A stretch of 64,000 nucleotides of DNA from Ophiocordyceps camponoti-saundersi (nom. inval.) (taxonomy: Eukaryota; Ascomycota; Sordariomycetes; Hypocreales; Ophiocordycipitaceae), in NCBI GenBank assembly GCA_003339415.1, contig PDHQ01000030.1, positions 179,738 to 243,737 of the forward strand. Direction: 5' to 3'. The notes under the pieces are model-generated. The model saw only the letters and a list, made by a program, of their open reading frames with translations, did no database searches and had not been told where the DNA came from. This document shows, piece after piece, positions 37,116 through 48,136 of the stretch (positions within the stretch are counted from its first letter, which is position 1; every line of letters starts with the position of its first letter). The translations under genes and the position numbers were made by a program.

Positions 37116-37999
37116 GTCCTTATTACGCGCTAGGCACTTATAGTAATTTCCTAAATATTTTACGGTAATTTCCGAGGATTTTACGGTAATTTCCGAGGAT
37201 TTTACGGTAATTTCCGAGAATCTCCGGCTATAATTATATAACCTCGGAAACTTTATCGTAAAATCCCTAGGAAAACCTTAGTAAGAAATTACCCGGAAAT
37301 AAAGTTAACCTTTTACTAAGATTTCCCTATACCCTCTCCTATCTTTACTAATATATGCCTTTATATATTTTACTAGGATCTTACTTACGAGAGTTTTCCT
37401 CTTTTCTTTTCTTTCTCCTTAGCTTAAAATCTTTATTTATAATACTAATATAATTATTTACTTAACGTATTTCTAGGCCGTAATACTATTCTAAGCTCTC
37501 TTTTCGCTAGCGAGCGATTAAAAAGTATATATTTTACTCTTATATCTCTTATAAAAGATAGAAAAGACCTTATATATAACTAAATTATAGCTAACTTTAA
37601 GATATATATCTAAAGCCCCTAATTAAACTCTTAAGCGATTAAAGAGACTCGCTTTAGAGATACTTAACCTTATAATAGAATAGGGTTCCGAAGAAAACTA
37701 AACTATAACTATAGCTACCTTTTTTTAAAATATTACTAATATAACTATATTATAAAAGTAGCGTGCGGAGATAATATAACTATAAGCGTAGATTACGGAA
37801 CTTTAAAGTTAGTTAACTTAAAAAGATTAAGATTTAAATATAAAAAGGACTTATTAAGAAATATCGATAACGTTTAGGATTAGTAAAAAAATATTTATCT
37901 TAACTAGGAAAGCCGCTTAGGATATTTTTATATTAGTTACCTTAGTAAGATAGCCGAACCCCTCTTATTTTAATTTTATAAAAGTTCGCTATAAGGAGA

Positions 38000-40900
38000 T
38001 AAGTAAGTTCTTAGGAAAGAAGGAAAATTTTAGTACTTTCCTTATAAACTTAAAAGATAAGATAAGATCTAATAAAATAACTTTTTATAATAAGTAAGAT
38101 AGGATAAGTATTCTATTCTATATTTTAGAAAGAAAAGCCCGCTAATTTTTAGAAATTCGGTATAATTTAGAGGAATACTTTTTTTCTAAACTAGCTAAAA
38201 TAATATAATACTTAAAGTCCGCTTATAGAAACCTAAATAAGTTTACCGAAGCTACGGATTAGCTTTATAAACTAAACTACTCCTTAAATAGCTAATAGGA
38301 AATCTAAGAGTTTTTTATAAAATTTAACTACCTTATAGCTAAAACCTAAGTCCCCCTAGCTTATATTAAGTATATATTTTAGAACTATCTACCTACTAAC
38401 TTTAATATAAGCTTTCTTACGAAAGCTAAGAACTTATATATAATATATAAGAAGTTTTATAAGTATATAAAAAATATTATATTTTATAAGAAGAAGGAGT
38501 TTACCCGCTATAAAATTACTTAGAAATCTTAATAAGTTAATAAAACTACCTTAACTATATAAAAGAAAACTATAACTATAATTTAAAAAAGCTAGCCCCT
38601 AAGCGAGAATAAGAAAAAAGTTTATTAGGAAAATAGTACTTATTTTACCTATAGTAAGAAAGGCTATATAGCTAAGGACTACCTTAATTAATAAAAGATA
38701 AGGAGAGTTTTTAAAGTTTAAGTACCCCCGCCCGATTTTATTTAGTTAGATAACTTTAATTCGGGAAAAGAATAAGACTATTATAAAGCTCCTTAATAGT
38801 CCTAAAAATATCGCGTATAAGACGGAAAGTAAGAGAGTTATTTACTATTAATAGTTAAATTTAAGTTAATAGTATTACTTTTTATACCTTTACTTTATAT
38901 AATATTAAAGTAGACGCCTATCTCCTAATTAGTTATTATTTCGCGAAATAAGTAATAAAGCGCTTAGGCGCTAAGCTTATCCCTATCTATCTTATCCCCC
39001 TTATTAATTTTTAAAGCTATTAAGCTAGCTTAGTTTACGAGTACCTAATTATTACTTTAGTAATTAATAGATAATATTTTCCGCGGGAAATCTGCTAAGT
39101 AACTAACTACGCTTAGGATCTCTTTATCGGCCTATTTTAAATAGCTAAAAAAAGGTTATTACTCGACTACGCGGCCCGGAAACTAGTTTAGCTAGATAAC
39201 CTACCCGCCCTCGCTAAGTACTTGCCCTTAATCTTATTACCTAAGAAGCCCTTTTTTAACGGAAATCTAAACTTAGCGGTTTAAGCGGATACTAAGCGCT
39301 AGAACCGCCTTCTTTATTAGGATAAGCGTAAGTATCGGATCTTTTAACGCTTATAAAAGAAAAAAGACTTTATATAGCCTACGAAGGAAAAGAAGCTAAC
39401 TTAGACTTTTACTAAGAATAACTAAAATACTAATAATATAAATAAAGATATTTTAAAAAAATAACTTATCTGCTAAGTTTAGTAAAACTCTTATTATCTA
39501 TAATAGGAAAAGATAACCTTATTAATACTTATAATACCTATAAAATTAAAAAATAATAATAATAACCTAATTATAATTATAAAGCTAAGCTTAGCTAGCT
39601 ATATATATATAAGATAGGAAATCCTATTCCTTTAAGGTAAAAAACCTAAGTATATTACCTATATACGTAATATAATCCCTCTAGCCTTTACGTACTTTAA
39701 AGGATTTTTTAGTAAAAAGGAAGCTTATATTTTAGCTTATCCCTAGCCTAGCTATAATATAACTTTAAAACTTAAGAAGCCCCTAAACTTAATAGGACCT
39801 CCTTTTTATAAAACGCTAATAAAATACCTACTTTTAGAAAAGGAGACTATTAACTACTTATTTAAGATTAGTTTTATTAAACTAGATATTAGCCCTTACG
39901 CCGCCTTTATTCTCTTCGCCCCGAAGCTATACTTAACGGCCTAACGCTTTTATATTAACTATTAATAAATAAATAATTACTTAAAAAGTTAAATCTCGCT
40001 AGCTCCTTCTTTAGAAAATATAATATTTAGCTACTAGGAGGCGTAATAGTTTTTAAAGATCGATATTATTTAAGCGTTTTACCGTCTCCGTTTTAACCTT
40101 AACTTTAAATACTTTATAGCTTTCTATATAAGGTTTAGTATATTCCGTTAGCTTATTCTTCTATTCGGCCTTAAAGTAAAACTTACTTAGTTTTAGAACT
40201 TTATTAACGCTTAACTTTACGATCTCCTTAACCGCTACGTAAGTATATATACTAATAATATATTAATTTACTCGAATAGCGAAAAAGAAGAATACTAAGA
40301 GGAGTGCTAAAAAGTAATCTAGCGCTTATACTAAATAAACTTATAAAGAGATATCCGGAAATCGAGGTTTAATATTATTAAAATTAACTACCTTAGTATA
40401 ATATTATACGTAGGCTAAGGAATAAGCGTAAACCCCCGTAAAATATAAGTAATCTAAAATTAGAAATTCGAAAATCTCCGGGACTATAAAGCTATCTATT
40501 TATTTATAGGATTATATAACTTTATCCGGATTTTCTACTATTATATTAATATTATTACGAAACCCCTAAACTATCTCCTAAAAAAAGATATTATTTTTAA
40601 GCTTAGACCGAAATAGAAAAAGGCCTTTAATAAGATAAAGGAACTAGCTATATAAGCCCCGGTGCTCGCTTTCTTCTATCCTAAACTCCTAACCTAGCTT
40701 AAAACTAACGCCTCTTAAAACGCTACTACTAATATATTTTAATAATAGTAAGATAACTAAATATAAAAGCTAATAAGCTTTTTCTTAAAAATAATAAACT
40801 TAGCTAAATATATATACTTAATCTAAAACTACGAATTTCTCGCTATTATATAAAGCCTTAAGTATTTCTACTTAAAATTACTTAGTTAGAAGTTTAATAT

Positions 40901-42350
40901 AATTATAGATTATAAGGCCTTAGTTTATTTTATAACGAAAAGACTACTTTTTATTTACTAAGTTTAATAGTCCGATTTCCTTACCTAATTTAATATCTAT
41001 TTTTTATATTAACTTAGCCGGTTAAATATAGCTATTAATACCCTTTTACGTAAAACGGCTAAGCTTCTAACTATAAAAGCTTATAAGAAAGAGGAAAGGA
41101 CGCTTATAATAATTCCTCCGGAGAGCCTTAGATTCGAAATCTTAACCCTAACTTCGATAATTACCTTAGTTCGCCTCGGAGAAAACTTTGCCCCGTTAAG
41201 AGCAGAGTTAGTATAACTAATCTAAGAGGAGAATATAAGCTAAGATCTCGAATTTTACGGTAACCTCTTAGTTATTCCTAAATAGGATAGTTAGAAGAAG
41301 CTCTTCTTTTATATTACCTTAATTCGGAATATATATAAGCTAGCTATCTTCGCTTATAATAGCTAAAATAAAACTACTTAGATATTTTAGCGAAATTACT
41401 ATTAGCTTAGAATAAAGTAAGATATCTATTAATATATCTATAATTACTATAAGTATTAAAAGAATAAGACTTTATAAGATAAAACCTTAAGCTTACTATA
41501 CTTTTTACTTATTTTAACTTCTATATAGGAGTATATAGCTTATAATAGGAAAGCTATATTAGAAGATTATTTTAAGTATAATTATATTTAAACTTTTATC
41601 TATAAGCTAAGTTAGATTATCGCTATATTACTAAGTAAAAAGAACGATATAGTAAAGGTGCTTGCCGGACGCTATTTTTAATACCTTTATTACCTTTTCG
41701 GTATACTAAATATATAGATTACCGATAACGCTAGCTTATTTATCTTAAGATTTCTTAGTAAAATTAATTAGTTAACTAATATTAAGTATTACTATAATAA
41801 TACCCTATACTTATAAATATAAGGAAATATAGAGGTAACTAACTAATACTTAAATTAGAGGCTATAGTTTTATGCGAATAAACGTTAAAATAATTAAAGT
41901 GCTTTCTTTCCCGCGCTAAACTTTACGTATAACTCCTTATAGCACGCTTCGATTAATATAGCACTATTTATAATTACCCTTAATAAGGATATATAGAACC
42001 CCCTCTTAGTAGCTAGTCCCCCGGATCCCTTAACTACCTTAGGCTTAATTATTATAGCTTATAAACTTATCGCCTACGCGTAGGAAATATAATAGTAAGC
42101 TTAAGCCGCTATTAAGAAAGCTCGCTATAAGTAAGAAACGTAAGTAAATAGGAAGCGTCGCCTAGCAAACTTTATAGTTAGCGATAAGGTATTCCTTAGC
42201 TATAAAGGCTTCTTTATAACTATACTTATAATACGCTTAAATATATAATAATTAGGACCTTTTATAGTCGTCGAGGAGCGAGGCTATAGCTATATCCTTA
42301 ATTTACTAAATAGCTATTAGATAACGAACTTATTCTATACTAACCGCTTT
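38000..42350 (+). pseudogene. Degenerate gag-pol of the 365-bp-LTR gypsy element
   Basis: The gag zinc knuckle at about 38,638-38,690 reads YFTYSKKGYIAKDY, former Cys/His now Tyr. Reverse transcriptase at about 39,850-40,320 includes FIKLDI and YTNNILIYSNSE; the YxDD aspartates (40,254-40,259) are now Asn. The integrase C-terminus at about 42,150-42,350 reads DKVFLSYKGFF, then LGPFIVVEERGYSY and FRKAAINPLL. The order PR-RT-RH-IN is that of Ty3/gypsy. Stops are TAA/TAG throughout. Confidence 0.85.
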
Positions 42351-43123
42351 CGGAAAGCCGCTATAAATCCGTTACTAAGGTAAGAGATATCTCTTACTAA
42401 GCTAAAAGATATTAATAGTATATTAGAATAGGAGGTTAAGTAGATCCTCTAATTTTAGGTTATTAAATAGTATCGTTAGTTAGAATATTAAGTTTGCTAG
42501 TATAGTTACGATTTAGATAAGATATAATACCTTACTAGGAATTTCTATTATACGCTTATAGCCCTTAAAGAATTTTATAACTATTTCCTAAGTGCCGCTA
42601 GTTTACTTATTAACCTCTAGTATTAAGTTAAAGCCGCTACTATAAATCGTAAGTGCTAAGATAATAACTAAGATAATATAGCTATTTCTATAAGCACCTA
42701 GCTACGTAATCGCTATTACTAATTTTAATAAGTATATTAAAACCTTTATCGGGGGGTAATATTACGCGCTAAGTACTTATAATAATTTCCTAAATATTTT
42801 ACGGTAATTTCCGAGGATTTTACGGTAATTTCTAAGGATTTTACGGTAATTTCCGAGGATCTCCGGCTATAATTACGTAACCTCGGAAACCTTATTATAA
42901 AATCTTTAAGAAAACCTTAGTAGGAAATTACTCGGAAATAGAGTTAACCTTTTACTAGGATTTCCCTATACCCTCTCCTATCTCTACTAGCACGTGCCTT
43001 TATATATTTTACTAAGATCTTACTTATAAGAGTTTTCCTCTTTTCTTTTCTTTCTCCTTAGCTTAGAATCTTTATTTATAGTGCTAATATAATTATTTAC
43101 TTAACGCATTTCTAGGCCGTAAT

Positions 43124-43561
43124 TAGGGTTTAAAAAAAGTTAGTGAAAAAAGTTATAGAAATTCACTTTTAGTTATTTTTAATAAAGTTCTTTATTTAAT
43201 TATAAACTAGGGCCTAGGTTATAAATTAGGAAAAAATACCTATAAAATACTAGAAAAAACACTTTATAAGTACGTATTTTTTTATATTAGTAATTATAGT
43301 TATATAGGCTATAAATAGCGATTAGTTATTTAGTAACTAAAGTTACTAAAAAATAGTGACTTTTTTTCTTAAAAAATTCCTTACTAATTAAGAAAAAATA
43401 ATTAAAAGAAAAAAAGCTTATAGCTATTTACCGAAGAATTTACTCTATTTTATAGTTATTTATACTACTTACTTACTCTTACTATAGATTTTTAACTTTA
43501 AAAATAGTAGTAACTTTTTTGCGACTAAAAAAAAGTAGTGACTAACTAATTTTAAACCCTG
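43124..43561. mobile_element. hAT-type MITE inside the 3' LTR
   Basis: A 438-bp insertion with terminal inverted repeats TAGGGTTTAAAA (left; CAGGG before RIP) and TTTTAAACCCTG (right), flanked by a perfect 8-bp duplication GCCGTAAT at 43,116-43,123 and 43,562-43,569. An 8-bp TSD and CAGGG...CCCTG ends are typical of hAT elements. There is no coding capacity; several AGTGAC/AGTAAC words near the ends may be former transposase sites. Confidence 0.85.
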
Positions 43562-43961
43562 GCCGTAATAGTCCCCCCCCTTAAGTAACGTTCCCTTACC
43601 TTTAAGTAACCTCCTTACTACCTCCCCGCTCCTTATCTCCTTTTATCCCTTATCCCTCTACTCTTCCTCCCCGCTTACCTTAGCTTTAAGCTAATATTTA
43701 CCTTATCCGTCTCCTTTCTAAAGTTATCTATAGTAGTTAAGTAACTTAGGAGGCTATTTTAGCGCCGGCCGCGGGTTAATACTAGTATCGAGTTATAATA
43801 AGCGTATCCGCGGGCGGGGGAGGGCGAGCTATACGCTTAAGGGAATATTTACTATAATAACGATAACGGGATCTTTACCTATCTAGCTCCCGCGCTACGC
43901 GCGCCGCGCGCGTTTATAAGCGTAAACCTTAATTACTAATACGCGACGGGGGGGGAGGATA

Positions 43962-44310
43962 AGTAGCGTATATATATACTAAATATTTAAAGGGCCGGCA
44001 ACGCGTATAAGTTAGTAGTAGCAGCGTAAGGCGAGGTAGCAGGCGGGCTTAATATACTATATAAGCTAATTAGCGCTAAGACTATTTAGCAGGATATATT
44101 ATTATATTCTTTATTCTTGCGCTCCTATATAGCGATATTAGCTTCCTAGTTTATAATCTAAGCAGCGCGCTTATCCTCTTATTATTAAATAATCTATTAT
44201 TATTACTCCTTTTAGCGGCGGAGGGATACTTTATACTATAATATAAATAAATTAAAGCTAAATATAATAGCCCCTTATTATTACTATTACTATTAATAAT
44301 ATTATATTAT
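43962..44310. other. RIP-altered sequence, moderately GC-rich, unassigned
   Basis: The area contains CpG-rich words in an otherwise AT-rich setting (from about 43,770 on), but still lacks CA/TG. It may be the tail or LTR of the outer gypsy element; I found no matching partner copy at its left end. Confidence 0.4.
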
Positions 44311-45167
44311 AAGACTAAAGCTTTATAAGTAAATAAAGGTATTAAGGTTAAGGCTTAATATAAGTAAAGTAAGTAAGTTAAATATAGCTTTAGAAAGTTT
44401 TAATTAAAGGGATAATAAGTAAGGAGGGATAAGTATACGCTAGATATTATAGCTTAGGTAATTTCCAGCTTTATTATATTACCTTATATAAGGATAGTTT
44501 ACGCGCGGCTTAGGCGTATAAATTTATTAATAAGTATATATTATAGTTATATTACGCTCTAGCTTATAAACTAGCGCTAGTTATATATAATAATAAGTAT
44601 ATAGCTAGCTTTATTATATATTATAATTAAGGTATCCTTTAAGCTTCTTATAATTAATATAATGCTATCTAGTTTTATATACTAGCTATATAAGTAAATT
44701 TTTTATTATTAGTATATAAGTTTATCTTTTCTTACCTTAAGCGGTGCTATAATTTTAAGCTTATTAGAATCTTCCTTATAAAAATTAGGGTTTAATTCTT
44801 TAAGCTATAAAAAAGCCTTTCCGCCCTCTTATCCTTATCTTTACGGAGGCTATTAGGCTATTAGCTAAGGACTATATTAAGTATCTTATTAGCGTAATAG
44901 TATATAACTTTTCTATCTTACGCTCTTACCTCCTTAGCTAGCTTAAGGAGGGGGCTATATAAGAGATTAGTTTATAACTAATTATAGCTAGATAGGGGGG
45001 ACTATAGCGGATATATTTAGGTCTCCCTAATAGCGCTTAGTTATCGCGCGGGGTATATAGCTAGCTTAGGAGGGGGGCTTCTCTCCCCTCTCTTTCCTCT
45101 CTTTAATAGCTTTAATTATAATATTACTTTAGCTTACTTTTATAATCGCTTTAGTAAAACTATTATA
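44311..45167 (-). mobile_element. Non-autonomous LTR element, copy 3, truncated
   Basis: It matches the right half of the copy at 27,760-29,535. The complete 210-bp LTR is 44,958-45,167, preceded by about 650 bp of interior. Similarity stops at about 44,311, so the other LTR is missing. Confidence 0.75.
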
Positions 45168-47450
45168 AATATAAGTTTTTAGCTTAAGGATTTCTTTTAT
45201 TATATTCTTTTATATTATATATTATATCGCTTTTTTTTTATTTTTATTATTTTTATTTTTCCTTTTTAAAGTTATAAGGCCCTTATACTATAATATATAC
45301 TTTTTAGCATATATTTAATATATAATATAATTTTCCTTTTTTAGTCTTATTTTTTTTCTTTACTTATTTTCTACCTTATATAGTAATTTATTTCTTTATA
45401 TATAAATCCCTAATAAATATATTTTAATTTATAATTAGATTATAAGTATTAGAGTTAATATAGAAAAGCCTTTAAGTATAATAATAGTTTCCTAAGTAAG
45501 ATATAAAGTTAATAAAGCTATTATTATTCTTTTCTAGCTTAAGGAGTTAATATAAAATATTTAATAATACTTTTATAAATCGCTTAACTTCTTACTATAA
45601 TTTCCTTATAATATTTTATTAAGATTTTACTATAATATTTTACTTAGATTTCCTTTTAGAAACTTTATTACTTTTATATTTAGGAAATTACTTAGATTTC
45701 TTCCTAAGATTTCCTTATATTAACTCTTAAGATTTTATTAAGATTTCTAGCTATTTCTCTAATTAAAATATACTTTTAGAAATCTTAGGAAATTACTAGG
45801 AAATCCCCGCGCGTTAGGAAATCTCCGCGATATATCGAATAATAACGTATATAGAAATTACTATAAAATCTCTTTAAGTAAATACTTTTAAGATTATATT
45901 AGGAAACCTTTTTTAAGCTTTTAGCTATATAATTAGCTTAGTATACCTTTAGGTAGTAAGATAGATTCTTTTATAATTATATTTTTAGTTTTTAAAAACT
46001 CTTACTTATACTTATACCTTTTATAGTAGCTAATTTATAATCTTACGATTAGTAGCTAGCTTATCTCCCTAATTAGTATACTATATCTAACAGCTAGCTT
46101 AGTATATATAACTATTAGTAAATTATATATATAAGCGCATATTACTTATTTAGCTATTTAAATTTTAATAAATACTTAAATAATATTTTAAGCTTTAGCT
46201 AAGCTAGCTATAATACTAGCTTACTATAATATAGTAATATAGCGTAACTTTAAATTAGTAATATTTAAAATAAACTTATAAATTATTATTTTTAAGAATA
46301 TAATTTCTAAAGCTAATAATAAGTAAGTACCTTAAATAAAATCCTTTTTATTAACTAATTATAAAGTTTAATATATTTTATTATAATAAGCTTAAAGGGA
46401 TTCTTTTAGTTTCTATTTATACTAAGCTAATATCCTTAGCTATTAAGGGGTATAACTAAGGGCAAACCTCTCTTCTAAGGTAATTTATAATAAGTAAAAG
46501 TCCTTAAGAGAAGCTTTACTTATTTTAGCCCGCTTATAAATATTATATAATATAGCGTTATTATTAATAAATTCTATAATATTACTTATTAAGCTAATAT
46601 TTATAACTTTAATCTTTTTACTATAATACTTAGTAGCGCTATTTAATTTAGTAAAAGCTAAGTTAATAGCTTTAAGCTACTTATAAGCACTTTTAATACC
46701 TCTAAACTTACCTATATCCTTATTAATAAGGGGCTTAATAGTTTAGTTATAGCTCTTTAAGGATAGAGGCTTATTTATAATAATATTAAGTATATTATTA
46801 GCTATTTAAGGTAAAATATTAAAAAAAGGGTAATATTATCTAAGCTTAAAAGCTATAAGAAATTCTAACGATAAAGGGAAAAGATTTAAAATAATAAAAG
46901 CTAATATAAGACTTAAAAATAAAGATAATTCTAAATATAATAACTTTAATATATATTAAGTATAAGTATTAAAGTAAATATATAAAAGAGAAGAAGATAA
47001 AAAGGAAAAAAGGGGTTAAATATTAAGATAATATTTAATTAAGTAAGAGTTATCTAAGTTTAGCTTATAGCTTTAAGGTAAAAGTAAGTCTATTCTTAGC
47101 AAACTTTTATAACCTTTAAACTAAAAGTAAGTTACTTATAATAAGGAAGTTAATTTCTTAAATATAAGTAAAACTTAATAAAAGAAAAGGGGTTAAAAGG
47201 TAAAGCTATTAGTAATATTAAGTTTAATCTTAAGTCTTATTATATAATATAATTTTATAAAAAGTTAAGCGGTTAACGCTAAGGGTTTTATACCCCTTAT
47301 TTTAGTTATTAGATAAATAGCCGTATTACTTAACTTTATAAGTATAGTATTAAGTAGCTATAAAATAAGCAAAATAAAAGAGACCTATATATAGGTAGTA
47401 AAGTAAGGTTAATTATATAAAGACTAGAGAGGCTTTAGGCTATCTATTTA
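45168..47450. repeat. Unassigned RIP-altered repeat
   Basis: AT-rich, CA/TG-poor. A minus-strand frame from about 46,810 to 46,450 can be read with only TAA/TAG stops and is Lys-rich; it may be the relic of a transposase, but I cannot name the family. Segments near 45,600-45,850 repeat words such as AGATTTC and GGAAAT in LTR-like fashion. Confidence 0.45.
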
Positions 47451-48001
47451 TAACTAAAGTATAAGTGTCACTCTAGTCTGACTAAAGCGGGGCATATAAC
47501 CCGTGCCTGCTATCACTCGTACGGAATATACCTATAATTAATAGAGACCGGACGTTGGACGTTGATTGGAGGTAGTGGAGAAAGCCTCTCGGGCCGTGAA
47601 AGTGGACGGTACCTAGGTAGGTATATCAGGAGAAGGGTCTGCATTTGCGTTTCAACAGTCTGTCAACGGCGTTTCCGTTAATGAGACAAACGGCAATGTG
47701 TGGGTGTGGGCCGGGTGGGTAGATCAGATGACTACCTACCTACCTACTATAGATAAGCGATCGTCCACGGTCGGAAAATGGAAAGACAGAGCGAAGAGCA
47801 GAATCATGTGCAGACTCTGAAGCCCTCGCGAACCTTTTGAGTAGCCCCTCAGCCCCGCAGTCTTGTGCCGCTTGTTACGGCAACAAGAGGCTCGCTCAGA
47901 GCTGGTTTGGGATGTACGCATTATAGATGCTGTTATGCAGGCAGAATTAAAGTACTGCGTTATTGTCTGACTCCGCCGCCGACTACCAGCAACTTCCAAA
48001 A

Positions 48002-48002
<1 letters not shown>
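47451..48002. other. Boundary and upstream region of the Zn2Cys6 gene
   Basis: CA and TG return within a few tens of bases near 47,465. Short CCTACC/TAGGTAGG words occur at 47,611-47,622 and 47,731-47,747. No gene is convincing here. Confidence 0.5.

Positions 48003-48058
<56 letters not shown>
48003..48058 (+). repeat. 56-base C tract
   Basis: An uninterrupted run of C, followed by TTTCCTCC, 78 bp before the start codon of the Zn2Cys6 gene, so probably in its promoter or 5' leader. The exact length in the living genome is unreliable because assembly of such runs is error-prone. Confidence 0.9.
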
Positions 48059-48136
48059 TTTCCTCCTCAATTCTTTAATCCCTTCATTTTCCCTGTTCGA
48101 GGATCTCGATGCCGCCCAGCATCGCCGCTATCGACT

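Larger units (their letters stand above)
37121..43570 (+). mobile_element. Ty3/gypsy element with 365-bp LTRs
   Basis: The 5' LTR is 37,121-37,485 and the 3' LTR 42,760-43,570. Once the 438-bp MITE and its 8-bp duplication are removed, the 3' LTR is also 365 bp. The LTRs start TATTACG and end CGTAATA. The TSD is GTCCT (37,116-37,120) and GTCCC (43,571-43,575), a single C/T difference. A GGGGGG run just before the 3' LTR (42,751-42,756) is the polypurine tract. Each LTR holds three tandem copies of a 21-bp unit (TTTTACGGTAATTTCCGAGG plus A). A second, truncated copy in reverse lies at 59,584-63,335. Confidence 0.9.
21200..43960 (+). mobile_element. Outer Ty3/gypsy element, split twice by younger insertions
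   Basis: Pieces at about 21,200-23,205, 34,086-37,120 and 43,571-43,960 belong to one plus-strand gypsy element. The break at 23,205/34,086 is the chromovirus insertion (TSD TATAA), and the break at 37,120/43,571 is the second gypsy family (TSD GTCCT/GTCCC). Only the middle piece has recognisable pol. I could not identify its LTRs, so the outer limits are estimates. A run of eight G near 43,944 could be its polypurine tract. Confidence 0.6.
17985..47450. repeat. AT-rich, RIP-saturated transposon block
   Basis: About 29.5 kb in which CA and TG dinucleotides are almost absent while CG-containing words (CGCG, GCGC) survive, as expected for RIP acting on CpA on both strands. No intact long frame exists on either strand. 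The borders with normal sequence are sharp. The block is a stack of transposons described in the entries below. Confidence 0.9.

Noticed and set aside
37121..37485. CRISPR-like spacing of the 21-bp repeats
   Set aside because: The repeats are directly adjacent without spacers, lie in an LTR and the genome is fungal.
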